Part shown: piece after piece, positions 53,377 through 63,436 of the stretch
How the letters are laid out: every line of letters begins with the position of its first letter
Position numbering within the stretch: the first letter of the stretch is position 1
DNA from: Serratia marcescens
GTDB lineage: Bacteria > Pseudomonadota > Gammaproteobacteria > Enterobacterales > Enterobacteriaceae
Reading direction: 5' to 3'
NCBI RefSeq assembly: GCF_029846115.1
Contig: NZ_JARVZZ010000001.1
Coordinates: forward strand, 2,790,001-2,854,000
Length of the DNA stretch: 64,000 nt
Notes under the pieces: model-generated
Told to the model about the DNA's origin: nothing
The model's input: the letters and a program-made list of their open reading frames with translations, nothing else
Databases searched by the model: none
Program-made: the position numbers and the translations under genes

Positions 53377-53473
53377 GCGCTATTAACTCAGTTGGCAGAG
53401 TGATTGGTTTTATAATGGCTTGTTTTGGCTTGAAAATTGATAGACGCGGGTTCGAGTCCTGCATAGCGCGCCA
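53377..53473 (+). ncRNA. tRNA-like RNA with expanded anticodon arm, 97 nt
   Basis: The 7-bp acceptor GCGCTAT/ATAGCGC (53377-53383 with 53463-53469), U8-A9, the 4-bp D stem ACTC/GAGT with a GG-containing D loop, and the T arm GCGGG-TTCGAGT-CCTGC all fit a tRNA. The discriminator is G and CCA is encoded (53471-53473). Between them, instead of a 17-nt anticodon arm, lies a 9-bp stem with several G-U pairs (53403-53411 with 53433-53441) closing a 21-nt loop, then a 4-nt variable region. No normal anticodon loop can be drawn. A promoter lies just upstream. It may be a decayed tRNA, a tRNA with an insertion of about 22 nt, or a tRNA-like regulatory RNA. Confidence 0.65.
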
Positions 53474-53499
53474 GCTTTCTTCCCTTCATCTCACCGCGC

Positions 53500-53573
53500 T
53501 TACCGTAAAGCGCACCCGGGTTGATTTGCACTATCGGCTCCTCGTTGGGATTTTCGGGTGTGCTTTACCGTAA
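53500..53573. repeat. Long imperfect inverted repeat after the tRNA-like gene
   Basis: An 18-base segment (53500-53517, with ACCGTAAAGCGCACCC) is inverted at 53556-53573 with 16 of 18 matches around a 38-base loop. It could fold at the end of the tRNA-like transcript. It has no T tract. Confidence 0.55.
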
Positions 53574-53658
53574 CCGCTGGCTTTCCTTCCTCTTTCTCTT
53601 TCGATCCTTTGCTAAACTGTAATCAGGCAGGCTTGCTGCCCGGCAACAGGAGGTCGAT

Positions 53659-53958
53659 ATGTCTCACTCCGAGCAACTGCAGGAACTCTTGCAACGCGTC
53701 GCCGCCCTCGAGGCGAGAGAGAAAGCGCTGAGCGCCGCGTCCAACGCTTATCAGGCGATTATCACCACCATGTTGGGCAATATGGAGAAGACCGAACGAG
53801 ATCGGATCATTGCGATGATCGATCAGGCCCACGAAATCGCTTACGCCCGCGCCATTCATCGCAGCAACGAACCGCAAAAGCAGAAAATCAAACAGGCCGA
53901 CGATGTGGCCCAGCGCATGTTCATGTTTGCGCAAGGCAAGGCCGCTCAGCCACGTTGA
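53659..53958 (+). CDS. Small coiled-coil protein resembling the anti-adaptor IraP
   Basis: 99 residues, helical, no signal peptide. Residues 1-35 form a heptad coiled coil (LQELLQRVAALEAREKAL). The segment IITTMLGNMEKTERDRIIAM resembles the central region of E. coli IraP (remembered as IVTAMLRNMAQNDQQRLID), which blocks RssB and stabilises RpoS under phosphate starvation. The order of helices also fits. The family assignment is tentative. It has an AGGAGG ribosome binding site 5 bases before the ATG. Confidence 0.6.
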   Translation: MSHSEQLQELLQRVAALEAREKALSAASNAYQAIITTMLGNMEKTERDRIIAMIDQAHEIAYARAIHRSNEPQKQKIKQADDVAQRMFMFAQGKAAQPR

Positions 53959-54081
53959 AGCCGAACTATAACAGTTGCCGCCATTAAGTTGGCTAACTGA
54001 TCTACCCGGCGAAACTGTACTTGTGTTACTTTTAGCGGTGAGATTTGATGGCAATGCTGTTTCCAGCATAAGGTTGTAACG

Positions 54082-54585
54082 ATGGACGCGATTAAAAGCA
54101 TCTTGGTTAAAGAGATTGAACAGATCAATCGGCGCGAAGGGCGGGACGGCAAGCCGCGCTTCAACAGCGAATTCGCCCGCACTCACCGCTATTTGTGCCT
54201 TGCCATGTTCGCCGGTTATTTCGCGGTGATCGCCGTGATGTACCAGGTGCCGTACATGGGGATATATGCCTTCCTGGGCTTCACCGCTTTCGTACTGTTT
54301 ATGTTCGCCATGCTGCTGATAGAGATCCGGCCGGTATACCGCTTCGAGGACATCGGGGTGCTGGATCTGCGGGTTTGCTACAACGGCGAGTGGTACTTTA
54401 CCCGCGCGCTGTCGCCTTATGCGGTGCAGCAACTGCTGGATGAGCCGTCTATCGGCGCCGCGTTGAAACAGAAGATGCGCGTGATCATCGGCAATAAGGG
54501 CGAAATCGACTTCTACGACGTGTACGACATGGCCTACGGAAAAAAGCCGCAGGATGAGCCACCGCAGTTGGCGGCGGCAAACTGA
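54082..54585 (+). CDS. ylaC: YlaC family inner-membrane protein, 167 aa
   Basis: It begins with a basic cytoplasmic helix, followed by two hydrophobic helices (about residues 38-58 and 61-81), then a cytoplasmic domain with DIGVLDLRVCYNGEWYFTRA. That stretch is nearly the same as in E. coli YlaC. Function is unknown. It stands alone with AAGG upstream of the ATG. Confidence 0.82.
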   Translation: MDAIKSILVKEIEQINRREGRDGKPRFNSEFARTHRYLCLAMFAGYFAVIAVMYQVPYMGIYAFLGFTAFVLFMFAMLLIEIRPVYRFEDIGVLDLRVCYNGEWYFTRALSPYAVQQLLDEPSIGAALKQKMRVIIGNKGEIDFYDVYDMAYGKKPQDEPPQLAAAN

Positions 54586-54654
54586 AAGGTTTCCGGCCGG
54601 CGGCTTGTCGATTATACTCAGCGTTTGAACACGAAGCAGAATGAGGACCAAGCG

Positions 54655-54786
54655 ATGAGTGATGATATTTTCGATTTTGATATCGATGCCGAACTGGCGA
54701 AAGCCGAAGAAAAAGCGGCGCAGAAGGTAAAAGAGGTCCCTGAGTTCCTCGAGGACGAAGCGGACTGCGAAGGTTGCAAGATCTGA
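54655..54786 (+). CDS. Small acidic protein with C-terminal CxxC, 43 aa
   Basis: A 43-residue protein beginning MSDDIFDFDIDAELAKAEEK and ending DCEGCKI. GAGGA lies 8 bases before the ATG and a strong terminator follows 20 bases after the stop, so it is very likely expressed. The CEGC pair could bind a metal or form a redox disulfide. No family is recognised. Confidence 0.7.
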   Translation: MSDDIFDFDIDAELAKAEEKAAQKVKEVPEFLEDEADCEGCKI

Positions 54787-54799
54787 TCGCCTGACCCAT

Positions 54800-54827
54800 A
54801 AAAAAAACCGCCGCGGCGGTTTTTTTA
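54800..54827 (+). terminator. Terminator after the 43-aa gene
   Basis: A perfect ACCGCCG/CGGCGGT palindrome flanked by A7 and T7, functional in either direction. Confidence 0.9.
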
Positions 54828-54847
54828 TGTCTGAGTGTCGTGCGATA

Positions 54848-54961
54848 TCAATCCAGCACGAATCCCCAGATCAGGAACGCCGCCACCAGAATCAGGCAAA
54901 GCGCGGACACCGTCACCAGTATTTTCCCCAGAATGTCTTTTTCTTGTTCCTGCTGCGTCAC
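54848..54961 (-). CDS. Very small membrane protein, 37 aa
   Basis: GTG start at 54961 (a TTG at 54976 is possible). It reads MTQQEQEKDILGKILVTVSA and continues with one hydrophobic helix ending FVLD. The start lies 8 bases beyond the stop of the equally small upstream ORF, which suggests coupled translation. It ends against the bidirectional terminator at 54800-54827. Confidence 0.5.
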   Translation of the reverse strand: MTQQEQEKDILGKILVTVSALCLILVAAFLIWGFVLD

Positions 54962-54968
54962 GTTAAAA

Positions 54969-55076
54969 TTATCCAATTAAAAGTCTATGGACCAAACCGG
55001 CGATGCCGAGATCGGCTGCCGCTACGCCCAGGGCCATGAGCATCATCACCGAAAGAAATCGAGTCTTGCCGTTCAC
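54969..55076 (-). CDS. Very small membrane protein, 35 aa
   Basis: GTG start at 55076 with AGGGA 8 bases upstream. It reads MNGKTRFLSVMMLMALGVAA and ends LVHRLLIG, with one hydrophobic helix after a basic N terminus. Its end overlaps the possible TTG start of the next small ORF. The pair looks like a mini-operon of single-pass proteins. Confidence 0.5.
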   Translation of the reverse strand: MNGKTRFLSVMMLMALGVAAADLGIAGLVHRLLIG

Positions 55077-55228
55077 ATCCCTAATCCCTGACGGCGCCAC
55101 TGCTAAATTGTTTTTATATCAAATGGATATAATTCAGCGGCGCCGTACTTCATGCATCATGATAGTGATTAAGAACGTTCTTAAGGCCAGAAGTTCCCTC
55201 GTCTGATAACGCAGCCAGTGCGGCAGCG

Positions 55229-56950
55229 TCAGTCGGTTACGATCCGCACGCCTATCTTGCTGACTTGGTTGCCGTCCATTTCGGCGATGGTCCAGGTCAG
55301 GCCGTCCCATTCCACCTGGTCGCCGATCACCGGTTCACCGCCGATCAGCTGAATGACGAACTGGCCAAGCGTCTGCTGCTCGTCCACGTCGTCTTGAAGG
55401 TTGAGGCCATAAAGCTGAGAAATGTCGCTTAAACGGGCGTCGGATTGCAGGATAAAGTCGCCGAAAAAGCGTTCGTCGAGCGTCACGGCCGGCGCCTGGC
55501 TGAACAGCTTGCCGAGGATCGGCAGATCGTGCTCATGGCCGATGACGCACAGAATATCGTTCTCCCGCAGCCGGGTACTGCCGCTAGGGTGCAGCAGCTC
55601 TTTGCCGCGGAACAGGGCGGCGATGCGGGTGTTGGGGGGCATTTTCAGCTCACGCAGCGCCGCGCCGACGCACCAGTTTTCCGCCGAAAGCTGATACACG
55701 AACTGTTCCCACTGGTTCTCCGGGTGTACATCCAGCCCAACGCGGGAGATCGGCGTCAGCGCCGGCGGCACGATCACCTTGGCTTTTTTGGCGGCAAACG
55801 ACAGCGTGGTGCCTTGCAGCAGCAGGGAGACCAGCACCACGAAGAACGCCACGTTGAAGAACAATTGGGCGTTGGGCAGCCCGGCCATCATCGGGAACAC
55901 CGCCAGGATCACCGGCACCGCGCCGCGCAGGCCGACCCAGGAAATAAAGCCGCGTTCGCGCAGGGTAAAGCTGCGGAACGGCAGCAGGCCGATAAACACT
56001 GACAGCGGGCGGGCGAACAGGATCATCCACAGCGACAGCAGCAGGGCAGGGATGGCGATCGGCAGCAGCTCGTGCGGGTTGAGCAGCAGGCCGAGTACCA
56101 GGAACATGCCGATCTGGCTGAGCCAAGCCAGGCCGTCGAAGGTTTGTACGATGCCGTGACGGTTGCGGATCGGCCGGTTGCCCAGCAGCAGGCCGCACAG
56201 GTACACCGCCAGAATGCCGCTGCCGTCCAGCGCAGTGGTCAGCGCGAAAATAAGAATACCGCCGCTCACCGCCAGCAGCGGATAGAGGCCGTCCGCCAGT
56301 TTGATGTGGTTGATCAGCGTCAGCAGCAGCCAGCCGCCGCCCAGACCGAAGACGATACCCATGCCGAACTGCTGCATCAGATGCAGCGGGAAGGTCCAGC
56401 TCAGCGCGGTTTCTCCGGCGGCGATCATCGCAATCAGCGTGATGGTGAGAAACACCGCCATCGGATCGTTGCTGCCGGATTCGATCTCCAGCGTGGCGCT
56501 GACGCGTTCGTTCAACCCTTTGCCGCCCAGCAGCGAGAAGACCGCGGCGGCGTCGGTGGAACCGATGATGGCGCCGATCAGCAGCCCCTGTAGCAGATCG
56601 AGGTTGAACAGCCAGGCGGCGGCCATGCCGGTCAGGCCGGCGGTGATCACCACGCCGATGGTGGCAAGAGACAGCGCCGGCCACAGAGCGACGCGGAATG
56701 AGCTGACCCGGGTTCGCATGCCGCCGTCGAGCAGGATCACCGCCAACGCGAGGTTGCTGACCAGATAAGCGACAGGATAATTGCTGAAGACGATGCCGCC
56801 GGGGCCATCGACGCCGGCCAACATGCCGATCGCCAGGAAGATCACCAGGATCGGAATGCCGAGCCGGGAAGAAAATGAGCTGAGCAGAATACTTGCCCCC
56901 ACCAGCACGGCACCGATGACGAACAAACTGTTAATGGTGCTGGCATCCAA
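55229..56950 (-). CDS. cvrA: Potassium/proton antiporter CvrA (NhaP2)
   Basis: 573 residues starting at a TTG ([10 protein letters not shown]) with AGGAG 9 bases upstream; the E. coli protein begins the same way. Twelve membrane helices of the CPA1 type ([37 protein letters not shown] with the ion-binding Asp) are followed by a cytoplasmic TrkA_C domain and a CorC/HlyC-type domain. It expels K+ in exchange for H+ and helps volume control at low osmolarity. A frame extension to 57049 has no match. Confidence 0.93.
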   Translation of the reverse strand: MDASTINSLFVIGAVLVGASILLSSFSSRLGIPILVIFLAIGMLAGVDGPGGIVFSNYPVAYLVSNLALAVILLDGGMRTRVSSFRVALWPALSLATIGVVITAGLTGMAAAWLFNLDLLQGLLIGAIIGSTDAAAVFSLLGGKGLNERVSATLEIESGSNDPMAVFLTITLIAMIAAGETALSWTFPLHLMQQFGMGIVFGLGGGWLLLTLINHIKLADGLYPLLAVSGGILIFALTTALDGSGILAVYLCGLLLGNRPIRNRHGIVQTFDGLAWLSQIGMFLVLGLLLNPHELLPIAIPALLLSLWMILFARPLSVFIGLLPFRSFTLRERGFISWVGLRGAVPVILAVFPMMAGLPNAQLFFNVAFFVVLVSLLLQGTTLSFAAKKAKVIVPPALTPISRVGLDVHPENQWEQFVYQLSAENWCVGAALRELKMPPNTRIAALFRGKELLHPSGSTRLRENDILCVIGHEHDLPILGKLFSQAPAVTLDERFFGDFILQSDARLSDISQLYGLNLQDDVDEQQTLGQFVIQLIGGEPVIGDQVEWDGLTWTIAEMDGNQVSKIGVRIVTD

Positions 56951-57180
56951 AATATTGCTCTCCTGAGGCTGGGAATCGGTGGGGCACTGCGCGTGTGTCG
57001 ATGATAGCGTGTTTAGTGGGTAAAACGCCAAGGCTGATTGCGAAAACAACCGATCAATTATTGCCCTTTGATGCGATTAACCGAAGAAAGTGAGGAGAAG
57101 AGAGATAATCCTGCCTTTTATCCAACATTATCAGGCTGCTGTATTTCTGCTTTGGCAACAATTTCCGATCGTGGCTGAGG

Positions 57181-57216
57181 GAAAAACCATTAAGCCCGCG
57201 CTGGCAGGCTTAATGG
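57181..57216 (-). terminator. Terminator of the 57235 gene
   Basis: CCATTAAGCC pairs with GGCTTAATGG (10 bp) and is followed leftward by T5, 18 bases after the stop. Confidence 0.9.
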
Positions 57217-57234
57217 TTTGCAGACGCGGTAGGG

Positions 57235-57459
57235 TTAGTGGTCGAGCGATTCCAGCGCCCGTTTGATCAGCTCGTTGGCCAACTTGCTTTCCGTTTCGGA
57301 AATGCCGTCGAGATTGAAGTTGGAGAGCTCAGCGACCAAAACGCTGCGTTCTTTGCCGCTGATTGAGGCGTCCAGTGCGGACAGCAACCTGCCGAGGATC
57401 TTCAGCAGGGTGGCGTTTTCCGCTATGGCTTCCTGAGCCGGGGTGTGCTTATCGGTCAT
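57235..57459 (-). CDS. Hypothetical helical protein, 74 aa
   Basis: Not recognised. All-helical prediction (EAIAENATLLKILGRLLSALD, then VLVAELSNFNLDGI and KLANELIKRALESL), without signal peptide or cysteine. It has a strong private terminator. Its helix pattern is distantly like the IraP-like protein at 53659 but without clear shared residues. Confidence 0.65.
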   Translation of the reverse strand: MTDKHTPAQEAIAENATLLKILGRLLSALDASISGKERSVLVAELSNFNLDGISETESKLANELIKRALESLDH

Positions 57460-57763
57460 TCAAAATCCTCTCTGTCGTGACGGAAGGGAGATGCAGCTAA
57501 CGCCATCGAATAAATTCAACGATCGCGCAGCCCTTCGGGGGTGTTGAGCCCAATCACTACCGTAAGGCAGGGATCCGGATTTCTACTTATGCATTGCAGT
57601 TATAACGGCTAGTTTATCTATGCAGCCGTATCACTTTGCCCTAACGGGCGACGCCAGGCTGAGCAATGTGTGCTCTGCATGCAAACCACCAGTATAGGCT
57701 TTTTGCACGACGGCAAGATGACGGGAAACCCCTGCAAACGTTCGGGTTTACAGGGGCGGAAGG
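57460..57763. other. Intergenic region between the 57235 gene and opgC
   Basis: No gene is seen. An imperfect hairpin (CCCCTG-C-AAAC, 57729-57739, with GTTT-A-CAGGGG, 57746-57756) followed leftward by TTTCCC likely ends opgC. Confidence 0.5.
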
Positions 57764-58894
57764 TTATTGCGGCTTGCCGGAGAACAGGAAGCGCAGCACC
57801 GGAATACGCTTGTGCAGTTCATATAGCGCGAAGGCCAGCGAGAACACAAACAGCAGGCCCAGCAAGAATCCCAACAGGTTGTTGCCGATATAAGGCGTCA
57901 CGAAAGCGCCATATATCAGGGTCAACGGATGGTGCACCAGATATATAAACAGCGAGGCGTTGACCAGATAGGTGATGCGCGGCGAGTGATAATTCAGCAA
58001 GTTGTGCCCGAAAGAGAACACGACGTTGGTCATCAGGATCCCCATTAGGGTTTTGATCACCACTTCTACCTCGAACATATAGCTGCTGTGCGCCAACAGC
58101 TTTTGATTCAGCATATATGCGATAAACAGCAGCAGCGAACCGAGCAGCGCCAGCGGTGAGCGGCGCAGAAAAATCTCCTTAAGCCACACGTACTTAAACG
58201 CATAGGCGCCGAGGATGAAGAACGGCAGGTAGAACATCGTCTCCATCACCACGAAATTGAACAGGCCGTTGGATAATAGCTGCGGGGCGAAAATTAAAAT
58301 AATGCGGTGCGCGGCCGAATAGCATACCGCATAAATAAAGAAATACAGTGAGATGTTTCCTAATCCGTGCATTCGGTTTATTAACGCCGGAATAGGCTCA
58401 CGGGGTTGATGCTTGATTTTGCGGAACAGATAAAAACAGGCGCAGGTTAACAATGACAGTGTCAATAAGAACCAGAGATGAGAAACCAATTCCCAAACTG
58501 TTACATTTATTTTCTGATAGAGAGAAAATTCATCCCAGCCGTTTAATTTATCGGTGAAGTATTTCAGCATGAAAAACTGCGGTACCGTGATTAGCGGGAT
58601 GGAGCTCAGCAGCGGGATCGCCACCCGCTCCAGCCTGACCTTCAGCCACTGGTGGCGCTCGTAGCGCTCGTAAAGCATGTAGGAGAAGTAGCCGGATATC
58701 ACGAAGAACACCTGCATGCGGAAAGCGTGAATGAAGTCGTTCAGCACCGTGAGCGAGAAAGAGGGCGACGCGCTGTTCACCGCCCAGGCATGGCTGGAAT
58801 AAATCAGGGAGAGGTGAAACGGAATCCCGAGCAACATCAAATAGGCTCGGATCGAATCGAGAAAAAACTCGCGCTGTTTGCTGCCTTTAGTCAT
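57764..58894 (-). CDS. opgC: Glucan succinyltransferase OpgC
   Basis: 376 residues, about ten helices, acyltransferase 3 family. The start REFFLDSIRAYLMLLGIPFHLSLIYSS matches E. coli MdoC with the catalytic-His segment, and VISGYFSYMLYERY is the family's second motif. It adds succinyl groups to osmoregulated periplasmic glucans. It is divergent from opgGH with a 259-base control region, as in E. coli. Confidence 0.94.
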   Translation of the reverse strand: MTKGSKQREFFLDSIRAYLMLLGIPFHLSLIYSSHAWAVNSASPSFSLTVLNDFIHAFRMQVFFVISGYFSYMLYERYERHQWLKVRLERVAIPLLSSIPLITVPQFFMLKYFTDKLNGWDEFSLYQKINVTVWELVSHLWFLLTLSLLTCACFYLFRKIKHQPREPIPALINRMHGLGNISLYFFIYAVCYSAAHRIILIFAPQLLSNGLFNFVVMETMFYLPFFILGAYAFKYVWLKEIFLRRSPLALLGSLLLFIAYMLNQKLLAHSSYMFEVEVVIKTLMGILMTNVVFSFGHNLLNYHSPRITYLVNASLFIYLVHHPLTLIYGAFVTPYIGNNLLGFLLGLLFVFSLAFALYELHKRIPVLRFLFSGKPQ

Positions 58895-59153
58895 AGATTA
58901 CCGCTGGTGATTTAATCGAGAGTTCATTAACACGCTTAATAAGTCGTCAAACGTTAAATTGTTATCCGGAACCCTACTATAGCCCCCCGCATTTTTCCAT
59001 AGCGTCTTGTTGCGCGGCTTGCTACGCTGGTGTTCCATCAGCTGCTTAAACAATGAGCCGTAAACATGAACCATCCATTTATCATGTTGTCGGAAAGCTG
59101 AGTAATCCATTAATATGGATTTAAATGATTTGAGCACACGAATAGGGGGGGAT

Positions 59154-60722
59154 GTGCTAGTTAATATATTATCCGGACAACCACGCGCCGCGAGCGTTCG
59201 TTGGTTAGGTGCTACCGTATTGTTCACGCTGTTCAGTTCGCCGGCTTGGGCCTTTTCTATTGATGATGTGGCCAAGCAGGCGCAGGATCTGGCGGCGAAA
59301 GGTTTCGAAGCCCCGAAGAGCAACCTTCCTTCTCAGTTCCGCGAGATGAAGTTCGCAGACTATCAGCAGATTCAGTTCAATCACGATAAAGCCTATTGGA
59401 GCAAGCTGAAAACCCCTTTCAAGCTTGAGTTTTATCATCAGGGGATGTACTTCGACACGCCGGTGAAAATCAACGAGGTCACCTCTACCAGCGTAAAACA
59501 GATCAAGTACAGCCCGGATTACTTCAACTTCGGTTCGGTCAAACACGACCCAGAATCGGTGAAAAACCTCGGCTTTGCCGGTTTTAAGGTGCTTTACCCG
59601 ATCAACAGCGCCGACAAAAACGATGAGATCATGAGCCTGCTGGGCGCGAGCTATTTCCGCGTAGTGGGTAAAGGGCAGGTTTACGGGCTTTCCGCTCGCG
59701 GCCTGGCTATCGACACCGCTTTGCCGTCCGGCGAAGAGTTCCCGCGTTTCCGCGAATTCTGGGTTGAGCGTCCGAAGCAGGGCGACAAGCATCTGGTGAT
59801 CTATGCGCTGCTGGATTCCCCGCGCGCCACCGGCGCTTACCGTTTCACGGTGATCCCGGGCCGCGACACCACCGTGGACGTCGAGTCTAAAGTGTTCCTG
59901 CGCGACAAGGTGGGCAAACTGGGCCTGGCGCCGCTGACCAGCATGTACCTGTTCGGGCCGAACCAGCCGTCGCCGACGTTGAACTATCGCCCGGCGTTGC
60001 ACGATTCCAACGGTCTGTCTATCCATGCCGGCAACGGCGAGTGGATCTGGCGTCCGCTGAACAATCCTAAACACCTGTCCGTCAGCACCTATACCGTCGA
60101 GAATCCGAAAGGCTTCGGTCTGCTGCAGCGCGGTCGCAACTTCAAAGAATATGAAGACCTGGACGATCGTTACGATCTGCGCCCTAGCGCCTGGATCGAA
60201 CCGAAGGGCGACTGGGGCAAAGGCAAGGTCGAGCTGGTGGAGATCCCGACGGCGGATGAAACCAACGACAACATCGTCGCGTTCTGGACGCCGGATACCT
60301 TGCCGGAAGCCAAAAAGCCGCTGACGCTGAGCTACCGTCTGAACTTCACCCGCGATGAAGACAAACTGCATTCGCAAGACATCGCCTATGTGGCGCGGAC
60401 CATGCGTTCGACCGGTGACGTGAAGCAGTCCAACCTGATTCGCGAGCCAGACGGCAGCGTGGCCTTCCTGGTCGACTTCGTCGGTCCGGTGCTGAAAGGG
60501 CTGGATGCCAATACCCCGGTCGCTTCTCAGATCAGCATCGGCGACAACGGTGAAATGGTAGAAAACAACGTCCGCTATAACCCAGTGACCAAAGGCTGGC
60601 GCCTGACGGTGCGTCTGAAAGTGAAAGACGACAAGAAGCCGGTAGAAATGCGCGCGGCGCTGGTCAATGGCGATAAGACTCTGTCGGAAACCTGGAGCTA
60701 TCAGCTACCTGCCAATGAATAA
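59154..60722 (+). CDS. opgG: Periplasmic glucan biosynthesis protein OpgG
   Basis: About 522 residues. The signal peptide ends SSPAWA, before [17 protein letters not shown]; the mature chain is colinear with E. coli OpgG, including [14 protein letters not shown] and [14 protein letters not shown]. It is needed for branching or release of periplasmic glucans. GTG at 59154 after AGGGGGG is chosen; an in-frame ATG at 59115 would add a charged 13-residue extension. It overlaps opgH by 8 bases. Confidence 0.95.
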   Translation: MLVNILSGQPRAASVRWLGATVLFTLFSSPAWAFSIDDVAKQAQDLAAKGFEAPKSNLPSQFREMKFADYQQIQFNHDKAYWSKLKTPFKLEFYHQGMYFDTPVKINEVTSTSVKQIKYSPDYFNFGSVKHDPESVKNLGFAGFKVLYPINSADKNDEIMSLLGASYFRVVGKGQVYGLSARGLAIDTALPSGEEFPRFREFWVERPKQGDKHLVIYALLDSPRATGAYRFTVIPGRDTTVDVESKVFLRDKVGKLGLAPLTSMYLFGPNQPSPTLNYRPALHDSNGLSIHAGNGEWIWRPLNNPKHLSVSTYTVENPKGFGLLQRGRNFKEYEDLDDRYDLRPSAWIEPKGDWGKGKVELVEIPTADETNDNIVAFWTPDTLPEAKKPLTLSYRLNFTRDEDKLHSQDIAYVARTMRSTGDVKQSNLIREPDGSVAFLVDFVGPVLKGLDANTPVASQISIGDNGEMVENNVRYNPVTKGWRLTVRLKVKDDKKPVEMRAALVNGDKTLSETWSYQLPANE

Positions 60723-63273
60723 GCCTACTCAACCCGCCCAGGATTATCTTGCGGCGCTGCCTCTGACCGCCGAGCGGTCGGAGGCGCTCAACCCTCAAAC
60801 GGCGGATGACGCTCAGGCACTGGAGGCGCTCCATCGGCAGATGGGCGCCGCCGACGCCAACGTCAATAGCCTGTCGGCGGATGACGTGGCGCTGGCCTCG
60901 GTCAAACCGCGCATCGAAAACGCCTGGCCGGATGCGGTCAGCGATGACGACTTCGATACCGACGCCGAAGGGCGCGCCATTCTGAAGGCGACGCCGCCGA
61001 TCAAACGAACCACCATGTTCCCGGAAGCCTGGCGCACCAACCCGGTGGCGCGCTTCTGGGATTCTCTGCTGGGGCGTTCGCCGCACAATCGGCACGCCAC
61101 CAAAGAGGAGGCCGAGGCTGAGAACCGCTGGCGCGTTGTCGGCTCCATGCGCCGCTATGTGCTGCTGGTGCTGATGCTGGTGCAGACCGGCATCGCCACC
61201 TGGTACATGAAAACCATCTTGCCTTATCAGGGCTGGGCGCTGATCGATCCTATCGCCATGCTGGATCAGGATCTGATGCAGTCGGTGCTGCAGCTGCTGC
61301 CGTATGTGCTGCAAACCGGCATTCTGATCCTGTTCGCCGTGCTGTTCTGCTGGGTCTCGGCCGGTTTCTGGACCGCGCTGATGGGCTTCCTGCAGTTGCT
61401 GATCGGTAAAGACAAATACAGTATTTCCTCCACCATCAAGGGCGATGAGCCGATCAACCCGGCGCACCGCACCGCGCTGATCATGCCGATCTGCAACGAA
61501 GACGTCGAACGCGTGTTCGCCGGCCTGCGTGCGACCTATGAGTCCGTCGCCGCCACCGGTCAACTGGAGCACTTCGATATCTACGTGCTGAGCGACAGCT
61601 ACGATCCGGACATCTGCGTGGCGGAGCAAAAGGCGTGGATGGAGCTGTGCCGCGATGTCGACGGCCACGGCCGCATCTTCTATCGCCGCCGTCGCCGCCG
61701 CGTAAAACGCAAGAGCGGCAACATCGACGACTTCTGCCGTCGTTGGGGCGGCGAGTACAGCTACATGGTGATCCTGGACGCCGACAGCGTGATGAGCGGC
61801 GAATGCCTCACCGGGCTGGTGCGTCTGATGGAAGCCAACCCGAACGCCGGCATCATCCAGTCCGCGCCGAAGGCGTCCGGTATGGATACCCTGTATGCGC
61901 GCGTGCAGCAGTTCGCCACCCGCGTTTACGGGCCGTTGTTCACCGCCGGCCTGCATTTTTGGCAACTGGGCGAATCGCACTACTGGGGCCATAACGCCAT
62001 CATCCGCGTGAAGCCGTTTATCGAGCACTGTGCGCTGGCGCCGCTGCCGGGCGAAGGCTCCTTCGCCGGCTCAATCTTGTCGCACGACTTCGTTGAAGCG
62101 GCGCTGATGCGCCGCGCCGGCTGGGGCGTGTGGATCGCTTACGATCTGCCGGGCAGTTACGAAGAGCTGCCGCCAAACTTGCTGGACGAGCTGAAACGCG
62201 ACCGTCGCTGGTGCCACGGTAACCTGATGAACTTCCGCCTGTTCCTGGTGAAAGGCATGCACCCGGTGCACCGCGCGGTGTTCCTGACCGGCGTCATGTC
62301 CTACCTGTCGGCGCCGCTGTGGTTCATGTTCCTGGCGCTCTCCACCGCGTTGCAGGTGGTGCACACCCTGATGGAACCGCAATACTTCCTGCAGCCGCGG
62401 CAGCTGTTCCCGGTCTGGCCGCAGTGGCGGCCCGAGCTGGCGATAGCGCTGTTCTCCACCACGCTGGTGCTGCTGTTCCTGCCGAAGTTGCTCAGTATCG
62501 TGCTGATCTGGGCCAAGGGCGCGAAAGAGTACGGCGGGGCGTTCCGTCTGTTCATTTCGATGCTGATGGAAATGCTGTTCTCGGTGCTGCTGGCGCCGGT
62601 GCGCATGCTGTTCCATACCGTGTTCGTGGTGAGCGCCTTCCTCGGTTGGGAAGTGGTGTGGAATTCGCCGCAGCGTGACGATGACGATACGCCTTGGGGC
62701 GAAGCGTTCCGCCGCCATGGCTCGCAGATGTTGCTGGGCCTGGTGTGGGCCGGCGGCATGGCGTGGCTGGATCTGCGCTTCCTGTGGTGGTTGGCGCCGA
62801 TCGTGTTCTCGCTGATCCTGTCGCCGTTCGTGTCGGTGCTGTCGAGCCGCGCGACGCTGGGCATGAAAAGCAAACGTGCCAAGCTGTTCCTGATCCCGGA
62901 AGAGTACAACCCGCCGCGCGAGCTGCTGGCGACGGAAGAGTACCTGCATCTCAACCGCAACCGTGCGCTGACCAACGGCTTTATGCACGCGGTGGTCAAC
63001 CCGTCTTTCAACGCGCTGGCGACGGCGTTGGCGACGGCGCGTCACCATCTGCGCGCTACCCTCGATCGCAACCGCGAGGAGCGGGTGAACGAAGCGCTGC
63101 AGCTGGGGCCGGAGAAGCTGGTGAAGGGCAAACGTCTGGAGCTGCTGAGCGATCCGGTCACGCTGGCTCGTCTGCACCAGCGCGTCTGGCTGCTGCCGGA
63201 AGGCGCCGCCTGGCGTGAGCACTATCAGCAGTTGCCGCACAACCCGCTGGCACACCCAACGGGCCGACGTTAA
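60715..63273 (+). CDS. opgH: Glucan glucosyltransferase OpgH
   Basis: 852 residues, eight membrane helices around a GT2 catalytic domain. The metal-binding LDADSVMSG and the QxxRW-like KRDRRW are present. The sequence is nearly identical to E. coli OpgH in the core ([13 protein letters not shown] region, [15 protein letters not shown]). It makes beta-1,2-linked glucan from UDP-glucose, and in E. coli it also inhibits FtsZ when UDP-glucose is plentiful. ATG at 60715 lies within the opgG end. Confidence 0.97.
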   Translation: MNKPTQPAQDYLAALPLTAERSEALNPQTADDAQALEALHRQMGAADANVNSLSADDVALASVKPRIENAWPDAVSDDDFDTDAEGRAILKATPPIKRTTMFPEAWRTNPVARFWDSLLGRSPHNRHATKEEAEAENRWRVVGSMRRYVLLVLMLVQTGIATWYMKTILPYQGWALIDPIAMLDQDLMQSVLQLLPYVLQTGILILFAVLFCWVSAGFWTALMGFLQLLIGKDKYSISSTIKGDEPINPAHRTALIMPICNEDVERVFAGLRATYESVAATGQLEHFDIYVLSDSYDPDICVAEQKAWMELCRDVDGHGRIFYRRRRRRVKRKSGNIDDFCRRWGGEYSYMVILDADSVMSGECLTGLVRLMEANPNAGIIQSAPKASGMDTLYARVQQFATRVYGPLFTAGLHFWQLGESHYWGHNAIIRVKPFIEHCALAPLPGEGSFAGSILSHDFVEAALMRRAGWGVWIAYDLPGSYEELPPNLLDELKRDRRWCHGNLMNFRLFLVKGMHPVHRAVFLTGVMSYLSAPLWFMFLALSTALQVVHTLMEPQYFLQPRQLFPVWPQWRPELAIALFSTTLVLLFLPKLLSIVLIWAKGAKEYGGAFRLFISMLMEMLFSVLLAPVRMLFHTVFVVSAFLGWEVVWNSPQRDDDDTPWGEAFRRHGSQMLLGLVWAGGMAWLDLRFLWWLAPIVFSLILSPFVSVLSSRATLGMKSKRAKLFLIPEEYNPPRELLATEEYLHLNRNRALTNGFMHAVVNPSFNALATALATARHHLRATLDRNREERVNEALQLGPEKLVKGKRLELLSDPVTLARLHQRVWLLPEGAAWREHYQQLPHNPLAHPTGRR

Positions 63274-63294
63274 TCGCTGAACGGCAACGCTCAG

Positions 63295-63330
63295 ACGGGG
63301 AATGCGCATGGCGCGTTCCCCGTTTTTTTT
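63295..63330 (+). terminator. Terminator of opgGH
   Basis: ACGGGGAA pairs with TTCCCCGT around an inner GCGC stem, followed by T8. Confidence 0.92.
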
Positions 63331-63436
63331 ACCTTTTGCTTACGTGCGCCGGTGCCGGCAGAAAAAGGGAACTGTGGTAGACTGCGGCCGATGCGTTGTT
63401 CACTCGCGAAACAACCCTTTGCTCAGAGTCAATGTC

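Noticed and set aside
53377..53473. Group I intron in the tRNA-like gene
   Set aside because: The extra sequence is only about 22 nt, far too short for a self-splicing intron.
58898..59323. 141-codon minus-strand frame between opgC and opgG
   Set aside because: Overlaps the start of opgG and its control region; no ribosome binding site or family match.
59205..60377. 390-codon minus-strand frame opposite opgG
   Set aside because: Shadow of a conserved gene with no motif of its own.
62071..63309. 412-codon minus-strand frame opposite opgH
   Set aside because: Same antisense pattern (Gln/Arg/His-rich) inside a conserved gene.
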